Positions 58,589 to 64,000 of a DNA stretch of 64,000 nt are shown piece after piece. This DNA is from Paramicrobacterium fandaimingii. GTDB taxonomy: Bacteria; Actinomycetota; Actinomycetes; Actinomycetales; Microbacteriaceae. The stretch's first letter is position 1. The number at the start of each line of letters is the position of its first letter. The notes below the pieces were generated by a model that saw nothing but the letters and a program-made list of their open reading frames with translations, ran no database searches and was not told where the DNA came from. Made by a program: the position numbers and the translations under genes. The stretch covers positions 3,348,001 to 3,412,000 of the forward strand of contig NZ_CP061170.1 in NCBI RefSeq assembly GCF_011751745.2, in the 5' to 3' direction.

Positions 58589-59620
58589 TCAGCGCACGCG
58601 CAGCTCGAGAAGCTGCCGTGCGATGGGTTCGAGTTCGAGAGAGTTGATGGAGGTCACGTGCTCGACGGCGTCGCGCGGCCACAGTTCGGTGCCGCCACAC
58701 GCACCGAGAACCGCACCGGCCATCGCGGCGATCGTGTCGGTGTCACCGCCGAGGCTTGCGGCGGTGCACAGCGTCTGCCAGGGGTCGCTCGACACAGAGA
58801 CGAGGGCGATCGTCGCGACGACGGACTCCTGCGACGCCACGGACGTGCCGATGACCTCGCGCAACACGGTGGGATGCTCGGAAACCGGAGTGGCACCGAG
58901 AAGGTCGCGCGCCCACGCGCCGCGTGACGCGATCGAGCCGCCGGCCACCCAGTGGCCACGCCGCTCGCCGATGTGGGCTGCGGCAAGAGCTGTGTCAACA
59001 GCATCCTGAATGCTGCCGCCGTGAACGCCGACGCTCACAGCGGCGCCGATGGCGGATGCGCTGGCGATGCCGAGTGATGTGTTGTGCGTGACAGCGCTGG
59101 CTTCGACGACGGCGTCGACGAAGGCGTCGAGGTTGTCTGGCGATACAGCGATGCCGATGGGTGCCACGCGCATGGCCGCGCCGTTCGTCGAGCCGAAGCG
59201 GCCTGACTCGCTTGCGGGAACGCCCTCGAGAATGCGCTGCACGGCCTGCTTTGTCGACGGACCGAGCAGATCGAGAGAGCCTTTTGCCTGCATCTCCTGC
59301 TCCCAATCGATGAGAGCCGAGGCGAATGCCCGTTCGTCAACATGCCCGTCACCCTCAATGAGAAGTCGGGCGAGAAGCAGAGCCTGCTCGGTGTCGTCTG
59401 TGATGCTTCCTGCCTGCATGCCGTGTGCGATGCGCTGGCGCGGACCGGCGTCCACAAGAGAATCAATCGAACCGTAATCCTCGGCGATCTCGACGGGCGA
59501 CATCGACTGCGTCGGCATGCCCAGAGCATCGCCAAGTGCGAGGCCCAGCAATGCACCGTGGGCTCTGTCGAGTCGGGATGCCGCGGCCTGCTGCTCTTGA
59601 CGCGGGGCCGTCGCGGTCAT
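58589..59620 (-). CDS. ADP-ribosylglycohydrolase family protein
   Basis: The 343-residue protein has the ARH fold signatures GALLGLALGDALGMPTQSM, GSITDDTEQALLLARLLIEG (the T/D/E-type metal motif), NGAAMRVAPIG and the distal SLGGDTDTIAAMAGAVLGA with its Asp pair for the second Mg. This family removes ADP-ribose from proteins or nucleobases and can also act on nucleosides. The ATG at 59620 overlaps the GntR stop by ATGA; the longer frame to 59800 overlaps GntR and is rejected. With NCS1 and PfkB genes alongside, a glycosidase on a nucleoside-type substrate is likely. Confidence 0.88.
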   Translation of the reverse strand: MTATAPRQEQQAAASRLDRAHGALLGLALGDALGMPTQSMSPVEIAEDYGSIDSLVDAGPRQRIAHGMQAGSITDDTEQALLLARLLIEGDGHVDERAFASALIDWEQEMQAKGSLDLLGPSTKQAVQRILEGVPASESGRFGSTNGAAMRVAPIGIAVSPDNLDAFVDAVVEASAVTHNTSLGIASASAIGAAVSVGVHGGSIQDAVDTALAAAHIGERRGHWVAGGSIASRGAWARDLLGATPVSEHPTVLREVIGTSVASQESVVATIALVSVSSDPWQTLCTAASLGGDTDTIAAMAGAVLGACGGTELWPRDAVEHVTSINSLELEPIARQLLELRVR

Positions 59621-60339
59621 TTCAGGTCTCCAGATACAACGTGCACGCGGAATCGTGTGGGGTCGAGCAGGCTGACGACGCGCTCGACGAATGCGCCGTC
59701 GGCTGCGCGTGCAATGCGCACGAGGTGCAGAAAGAGGTCGCCGGGCTCGCGGCTGAGAATGGCCGCGTCGGCTGCGCTCAGCGGTGCGATGCCGATCCAC
59801 TGCTCGATCCGGGCGGGAACGAGGCCGGATGCCGCCATCGTCGATGCGAGGGAGCCGTCGACGAGGCCATCTTCGGGAGTGTGGGCCAGCGCGCCGATGG
59901 CGGGAACCCGGCTGCGCTCGAGTGAAACTGCCTTGCCGTTGACAACGTGGCGTGTGCGATCGAGGGCGAGAAAGTCGACGCTCGCGAGGCCGACTGTCGC
60001 GGCGAGCTCGTGGTCGACGATGCGCTCCATGCGGAGCACCTTCGACTCGATGGTCACGTCGCTGCCGACCAGCGGCTGGCCCCAGCTCGTCGAATCGCTG
60101 AACTCGTGGTCGTCGAACATGACGAAGGAGCCGACGCCGCTGCGTGTCTCGATGAGGTTCTGGTTCGACAGCTCTTGCAGTGCCTTGCGCACGGTGCCGC
60201 GGCTCACGTCGAACTGCTGGGCAAGCTCCACTTCGCCGGGCAGCATCGACCCGCGGCCGTAGCGTCCCTCGTGGATCGCCTGCCGAATCTTCGTCGACAC
60301 CAGATCTTGTTTGAGGCTCCGGGGTTCATGCACCGTCAT
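59617..60339 (-). CDS. GntR family regulator, HutC/UTRA subfamily
   Basis: The 240-residue protein has a winged helix at about residues 8-72 (LPGEVELAQQFDVSRGTVRKALQELSNQNLI) and a UTRA domain (LDRTRHVVNGKAVSLERSRVP, GLVPARIEQWIGIAPLSAADA). It is the first gene of the ADP-ribosylglycohydrolase, NCS1 permease and PfkB series and should repress it. A GTAC-T-GTAC element lies just upstream. The effector may be a nucleoside or sugar phosphate. Confidence 0.88.
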   Translation of the reverse strand: MTVHEPRSLKQDLVSTKIRQAIHEGRYGRGSMLPGEVELAQQFDVSRGTVRKALQELSNQNLIETRSGVGSFVMFDDHEFSDSTSWGQPLVGSDVTIESKVLRMERIVDHELAATVGLASVDFLALDRTRHVVNGKAVSLERSRVPAIGALAHTPEDGLVDGSLASTMAASGLVPARIEQWIGIAPLSAADAAILSREPGDLFLHLVRIARAADGAFVERVVSLLDPTRFRVHVVSGDLK

Positions 60340-60344
60340 GACAT

Positions 60345-60353
60345 GTACTGTAC
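60345..60353. promoter_or_regulatory. Possible GntR operator GTAC-T-GTAC
   Basis: A short dyad, GTAC-T-GTAC, lies 6 bp upstream of the GntR start in the 78-bp gap to the epimerase gene. UTRA-type GntR regulators often use short palindromes with an odd centre. The match is short, so the assignment is weak. Confidence 0.4.
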
Positions 60354-60417
60354 CTGTTTACTTGCTGTCCACACAAGTGTGCAAGATTTATCGAGGTCCC
60401 AATTGCGGCACCTGTCA

Positions 60418-61272
60418 CTACGGAAGAGTCACACCCTCAAACCAACGCAGCGCGTCTGCCGCCATCGTTGGGTCTTCGTCGTCGTTCCACATCTCGATGG
60501 AGACAGACCCACGAAACTCGCATGCTTCAAGAGCAGCCAGCACCTCGCGCCACGGCACCACGCCGTCGCCAAACGAAACCCGCCGAAAGGCACCGGGCCG
60601 AGCATCCTTGAATTGCACCGCGTAAGCATATGGCAGCGCCACGGTCAGCTCCTCAACAACGTCGAGCGAGTTCCCCGCGTAATTGCCGACGTCGATGTAG
60701 AGCTTCACGTCGGGCTTATCGATGTCGGCCAGAAGAGCAATTCCGTCAGCCGCCGACAGAACATCCTGCCCATCGACGTTCTCAATCGCGAGAGTGATGC
60801 CCAGTTCGTCTGCGATCGAGGCCGCCGCACGCATCCCATCAGTAAATCGGCCGCGCACATTGTCGTCTCGCGGCCCATCGAACACGAAGTATCCGGCGAT
60901 CTGCACGCACTCCGCGCCGAGATCGCGAGCGAGCCCGAGGGCACCGCGCGCTATGTCGTCGGCACGACGGCGAATGGATGCTTCTGGGCTCCCCCATGGA
61001 AAATCGCGATGCGCACTCAGCACAATGGTGCCTATACGACTGCCAGCGTCCGCCGCACACTGACGCAATTCGGTGCGCTCGCCTTCTGACCACGAGAGTC
61101 GCTCCAGCTTGCTCGGGCTGCTGTCAACGGAGAGCTCGACGAAGTCGTAACCCGCGTTCGTCGCCTGGCGAAATCGCTCAGACCACGTGGTGCCCGACAG
61201 CGCCTTCTCGTACACCCCGATCGCCGACGATACGCGACGTATCGCCGGCAACCGAGAGTCCCCCCAGGTCAT
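60418..61272 (-). CDS. Sugar-phosphate isomerase/epimerase (UlaE/SgbU-type L-ribulose-5-P 3-epimerase)
   Basis: The 284-residue TIM barrel of the xylose-isomerase-like (AP_endonuc_2) superfamily starts SSAIGVYEKALSGTTWSERF and has GYDFVELSVDSSPSKLERLSW. Its metal ligands lie in LAIENVDGQDVL, LYIDVGNYAGN, QFKD and SIEMWNDDEDP. The opening and WSEGER.. region are the hallmark of L-ribulose-5-phosphate 3-epimerase/L-xylulose-5-P 3-epimerase. The ATG at 61272 overlaps the araD-like stop by ATGA; the frame to 61317 is rejected. Paired with the 4-epimerase and transketolase genes, it converts an L-pentulose-5-phosphate into D-xylulose-5-P. Confidence 0.87.
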   Translation of the reverse strand: MTWGDSRLPAIRRVSSAIGVYEKALSGTTWSERFRQATNAGYDFVELSVDSSPSKLERLSWSEGERTELRQCAADAGSRIGTIVLSAHRDFPWGSPEASIRRRADDIARGALGLARDLGAECVQIAGYFVFDGPRDDNVRGRFTDGMRAAASIADELGITLAIENVDGQDVLSAADGIALLADIDKPDVKLYIDVGNYAGNSLDVVEELTVALPYAYAVQFKDARPGAFRRVSFGDGVVPWREVLAALEACEFRGSVSIEMWNDDEDPTMAADALRWFEGVTLP

Positions 61273-61931
61273 GACCCTGAGCCGATAGGCACCTGCCCGT
61301 AGTCCTTCAAGTACCACGAACGCGAGGCCGCGATCGTCTCGTCGTCGAGCGGCTCGATCTCACCGCGCAGCATTGCGAGGTGCGCGACCTCGGCGCACTC
61401 TTCGGTGTACTGCGCGGACCGCAGCGCCCGCTGCGCGTCGGATCCGATGGTGAATACGCCGTGCGACTTGATCAGCACGGCAGTGCTGTCGCCCACGTGC
61501 GCAACGATCTCCTTGCCGATCTCTTCCTCGCCGATCACGGCGTAGTCGGACACCGGAATCGGAGCACCGAAAAGCGCCGCGTGCGTCGTTGTGAAGACAG
61601 GAATCTCCTCGCCACGCATCGCGAACGTTGTGGCATACGGCGAGTGCGTGTGCACGACCCCGTGAATGTCGTCGCGGTGGCGATAGACATACACGTGCGA
61701 TGCCGTATCGACCGAGGGCTTGTACGGCCCCTCAACCACAGCACCATGCAGGTCGACAACACTCATATCGTCAGCGGTGAGTTCATTGAAGCTCACGCCA
61801 CTCGGTTTGATGACGACGAGCCCCGAATCCACATCACGCGCACTGACGTTGCCGGATGTTCCAACGACGAGACCATTCGCCTGCAGGTCGAGATTCGCCT
61901 TCCAGACATAGTGCTTGAGTTCTTCGAGCAT
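61269..61931 (-). CDS. Class II aldolase/L-ribulose-5-phosphate 4-epimerase (AraD/UlaF/SgbE type)
   Basis: The 220-residue protein matches the AraD/UlaF group: GLVVGTSGNVSARD, VIKPSGVSFNEL, VVHTHSPYATTFAM with the zinc His pair, FTTTHAALFGAPIPVSDYA and AVLIKSHGVFTIG with the third His. Its substrate pocket residues and length fit L-ribulose-5-phosphate 4-epimerase, which gives D-xylulose-5-phosphate. It starts 9 bp after the transketolase subunit stop and overlaps the 3-epimerase. It is part of an L-pentose or ascorbate-type catabolic unit. Confidence 0.88.
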   Translation of the reverse strand: MLEELKHYVWKANLDLQANGLVVGTSGNVSARDVDSGLVVIKPSGVSFNELTADDMSVVDLHGAVVEGPYKPSVDTASHVYVYRHRDDIHGVVHTHSPYATTFAMRGEEIPVFTTTHAALFGAPIPVSDYAVIGEEEIGKEIVAHVGDSTAVLIKSHGVFTIGSDAQRALRSAQYTEECAEVAHLAMLRGEIEPLDDETIAASRSWYLKDYGQVPIGSGS

Positions 61932-61939
61932 GATTCCTC

Positions 61940-62935
61940 CTACAACGCCTCAAGTTGTTCTTCGCCCACGTCGACAGTCACGTCGATGTCGTCGATCTCG
62001 TCGGGAATCTGCACATGGATGCCGAGGTGGTCAGCGACCTTCTCGACAATGCGGCGCGCCGTGAGACCGTGCTCGTCCATGAGATAGCGAGCGGATGCTC
62101 CATGGGCGAACGTGTCGTCAATGCCGATGCGCACAAGGGGAACCCCCGCACCGATTTCCGCCATGGTCTCGGCGACTTCAGACCCAAGACCGCCAATCAC
62201 CGTGTGGTTCTCGACGGTAAATACGGCCTTCTTCGCTGCGCGGATCGAATCGGCGATCGCCGGGTCGTTGAACGGCTTGTGGGTTGTGACGTGCCTGTGC
62301 GTGATCGACACCCCGTGCTCCTCGAGCACGCGGCGAGCGCGAATCACTTCTTCTGTGCAGATGCCGCTCGAGAAAATCGTGACGTCTTCGCCCTCTGAGA
62401 CATGGCGGATGCGGTCGAGCTGCATCGGCTCATCGAACAGACGCGGAATGGCACCGCGCAGCATCCGAATGTAAACCGGGCCGTTCACGGCGTGTGCCAC
62501 ATCGAGAACAGACTCGATGTCTGCGGCATCGCCAACCTCGAGCACCGTCATGTTGGGAAGCCCGCGCATCAGACTGATGTCTTCGATCGCCTGGTGCGAA
62601 ACGCCGCCCGGCGTCATGATGCCCGGAAGAAAGCCGACGAGCTTGACAGGCAGGTTCGGGTAGCAGATCGACATCGCCAGCTGGTCATACGGCCTGCGAA
62701 CGAGGAATACCGCGAAGGTGTGCAGGTAGGGAACGAGCCCCTCGCGCGCCATTCCACCGGCCCAGCTGAGCATGTTCTGCTCGGCCATTCCCAGACTGTA
62801 GAACTGCTCGGGGAGCTCAGATTTGAACGCCGCGATCTCGGTCGACCCCGTGAGGTCACCAGAGAGCACGAACACCTCCGGCTTGTCTTTCGCCCACGTC
62901 ACGATGTTTCGGGAGTGAACCTGTGTCTCGATCAT
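61940..62935 (-). CDS. Transketolase, C-terminal subunit
   Basis: The 331-residue protein has the pyrimidine-binding and C-terminal domains of transketolase: EQFYSLGMAEQNMLSWAGGM, FLPGIMTPGGVSHQAIEDISLMRGLP and VFTVENHTVIGGLGSEVAETM. The ATG overlaps the N-subunit stop by ATGA at 62932-62935, so the two are coupled. As in other split transketolases, the N- and C-subunits together make a functional enzyme. It transfers two-carbon units from xylulose-5-P, downstream of the epimerases in this operon. Confidence 0.9.
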   Translation of the reverse strand: MIETQVHSRNIVTWAKDKPEVFVLSGDLTGSTEIAAFKSELPEQFYSLGMAEQNMLSWAGGMAREGLVPYLHTFAVFLVRRPYDQLAMSICYPNLPVKLVGFLPGIMTPGGVSHQAIEDISLMRGLPNMTVLEVGDAADIESVLDVAHAVNGPVYIRMLRGAIPRLFDEPMQLDRIRHVSEGEDVTIFSSGICTEEVIRARRVLEEHGVSITHRHVTTHKPFNDPAIADSIRAAKKAVFTVENHTVIGGLGSEVAETMAEIGAGVPLVRIGIDDTFAHGASARYLMDEHGLTARRIVEKVADHLGIHVQIPDEIDDIDVTVDVGEEQLEAL

Positions 62936-63897
62936 GAGTCTTCCTCCTGAAGCTCTGCGAGTGCAGCCGCGAACGCTTTCGTGTCTTCTTCCGACTTCGG
63001 GCGCACATAGTGAAGGTTGGGCTTGCGGTCGTTGAGGTACGGCACGCCCTTCGCTGTGTCGGTGTACGCGAGCACAACGAGTGGCTTGCCGTTAGCTTCT
63101 TTCGCCTCGACGGCAGCGTCGATGGCTGCGATATCGTGACCGTCGACGACGGCGACGTCCCAACCGAAGGCTTCGAAGCGCGAGTTGATCGGCTCGACGT
63201 TCATAATGTCTTTCGTGAGACCATCGACCTGCTGACCGTTGACGTCGACGAAGAGCATGAGCTTGTCGAGCTCGAAGAAAGCCGCTGCCTGCACACCCTC
63301 CCAGGTCTGGCCCTCTTCGAGCTCTCCATCAGACAGGAAGACGACGGTGCGGCCGGTGTCGCCACGCAGACGTCGAGCGAATGCGATGCCACCGGACTGG
63401 CTGAGCGCTTGACCGAATGAGCCCGTCGTCAGTTCGAATCCAGGCGAGTGCTCGGCGCCGATCATCTCGAGCGTGCTGCCGTCTGTGTTGAAGCTCTCGA
63501 GCTCTCCCTCGGCCAGACGGCCGACGGACTCGAGTGCTGCGTAGATGGCAACGGCATAGTGAGCGGGGGAAATGAGAAAACGATCGCAGTTTTCAGTCTG
63601 CTCACCGTGAAACCGACCACCAGAGGGCGACTGCTGTTTGCTTCCCGGAACGCCGGTGAACGGGGGCGACGGCAGAGCCTCGTCGAGGTGCTCGAGTTTG
63701 AGAACCTTCGTGTAGAGCGTTGCAAGAACTTCGGCGGATGACAGCGCTTGGCTCAAATAGCATCCATTTTTCAGAATGGTGAGTTCGAGCACGCGTGCCC
63801 GGATGCGCCGGGCGACGCGCTCGGCTTCTTTCTGCCAGGCACCGCCGTCGCATGCGGCGGGCAAACCGCCTGGTGAAGATTGAGTGACTGTAGACAT
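62932..63897 (-). CDS. Transketolase, N-terminal subunit
   Basis: The 321-residue protein is the thiamine-diphosphate-binding half of transketolase: ISPAHYAVAIYAALESVGRL, GSFGQALSQSGGIAFARRL and the TPP motif LSDGELEEGQTWEG with the Asn in FVDVNGQQVDG. It starts at the ATG at 63897 with a small ribosome-binding element (GGAGAGAC) upstream. It is translated before the C-subunit and with it forms a split transketolase. The next gene upstream is truncated by the window edge. Confidence 0.9.
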   Translation of the reverse strand: MSTVTQSSPGGLPAACDGGAWQKEAERVARRIRARVLELTILKNGCYLSQALSSAEVLATLYTKVLKLEHLDEALPSPPFTGVPGSKQQSPSGGRFHGEQTENCDRFLISPAHYAVAIYAALESVGRLAEGELESFNTDGSTLEMIGAEHSPGFELTTGSFGQALSQSGGIAFARRLRGDTGRTVVFLSDGELEEGQTWEGVQAAAFFELDKLMLFVDVNGQQVDGLTKDIMNVEPINSRFEAFGWDVAVVDGHDIAAIDAAVEAKEANGKPLVVLAYTDTAKGVPYLNDRKPNLHYVRPKSEEDTKAFAAALAELQEEDS

Positions 63898-63938
63898 GTC
63901 TCTCCTTGTGTAATGGTGAGAATTTGTGTGTGCGGCCG

Positions 63939-64000
63939 TCAGCGAGACAAGCTGCGGCCGGGGTCTGTGATGAGATTGCGAAGCTCGTCGCGAGTCGTAA
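63939..64000 (-). CDS. C-terminal end of an unidentified protein (runs off the window)
   Basis: A minus-strand frame open to the window edge encodes the last 20 codons with stop, ..TTRDELRNLITDPGRSLSR, 41 bp upstream of the transketolase N-subunit. The position suggests it is the preceding gene of the same operon. Too little is visible to name the family. Confidence 0.5.
   Translation of the reverse strand, partial: TTRDELRNLITDPGRSLSR

Noticed and set aside
1..64000. CRISPR arrays, tRNA, rRNA, integrases, transposases
   Set aside because: No regularly spaced direct repeats, tRNA T-arm consensus sequences or recombinase signatures were found by reading the sequence; a covariance-model search would be needed to exclude small RNAs.

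Overview
The window looks like chromosome of a high-GC actinobacterium, most likely a member of Microbacteriaceae or a close relative. This rests on the strong G/C bias at third codon positions, the frequent ggatgc/gcatcc words, GTG starts, dense ATGA/GTGA stop-start overlaps, and gene families typical of soil or plant-associated actinobacteria. No rRNA, tRNA, CRISPR array, integrase or insertion sequence was seen. Most of the window is a chain of catabolic operons, each with its own transporter and local regulator.

Layout. 1-5.3 kb: an amino-sugar/sialate-type locus. A UTRA GntR repressor and the start of a DUF4127 protein are divergent from an ABC sugar importer plus nanE, with two TGGT-N4-ACCA operators between them. 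5.3-7.8 kb: a quinone-oxidoreductase-like enzyme divergent from a TetR regulator, then a HAD phosphatase. 8-15.2 kb: an accessory stretch of visibly lower GC. It holds small membrane and unknown proteins, a MazG-like pyrophosphohydrolase coupled to a GIY-YIG/DUF2075 helicase-like protein, an exonuclease-TerB-like-BRCT fusion, a G5/Excalibur surface protein and an HNH endonuclease. 15.4-20.3 kb: a polar amino-acid type ABC importer with an FCD regulator and a ureohydrolase. 20.5-28.5 kb: an aromatic- or hydroxy-acid-type degradation region with two IclR regulators, an MHS transporter, a FAH-family enzyme, a cupin, three SDRs (one without its catalytic residues), a 6-phosphogluconate-dehydrogenase-like enzyme and a NIPSNAP protein. 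It ends in a decayed FAD oxidoreductase at 28.7-29.1 kb.

29.1-42.1 kb: a large sugar operon on the minus strand (DeoR, enolase-superfamily dehydratase, aldehyde dehydrogenase, phosphofructokinase-like kinase, ABC importer, alcohol dehydrogenase, DUF2090 aldolase, FCD regulator, second alcohol dehydrogenase). Divergent from it are a LacD/YihT-like aldolase and a TauE/SafE exporter. 42.1-49.7 kb: an opine- or amino-acid-utilisation operon (opine-dehydrogenase-like protein, FAD oxidase, ABC importer, GntR), then alanine dehydrogenase divergent from an Lrp regulator. At 49.8 kb lies a 111-bp near-copy of the 3' part of the aldolase gene. 49.9-54.3 kb: LysR divergent from an MHS transporter, a flavin monooxygenase and an F420-type dinucleotide-binding reductase. 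54.3-56.1 kb: a lower-GC SIR2-like gene with degraded coding sequence upstream. 56.1-60.3 kb: a GntR, ADP-ribosylglycohydrolase, NCS1 permease and PfkB kinase operon that looks like nucleoside salvage. 60.4-64 kb: a pentose-phosphate branch with split transketolase, AraD-like 4-epimerase and UlaE-like 3-epimerase.

Substrates are inferred from family and context only. The strongest candidates for undescribed biology are the MazG-like + GIY-YIG/DUF2075 pair, the SIR2-like gene with its decayed neighbour, the possible sulfo-sugar pathway at 29-42 kb and the opine-type operon at 42-48 kb.
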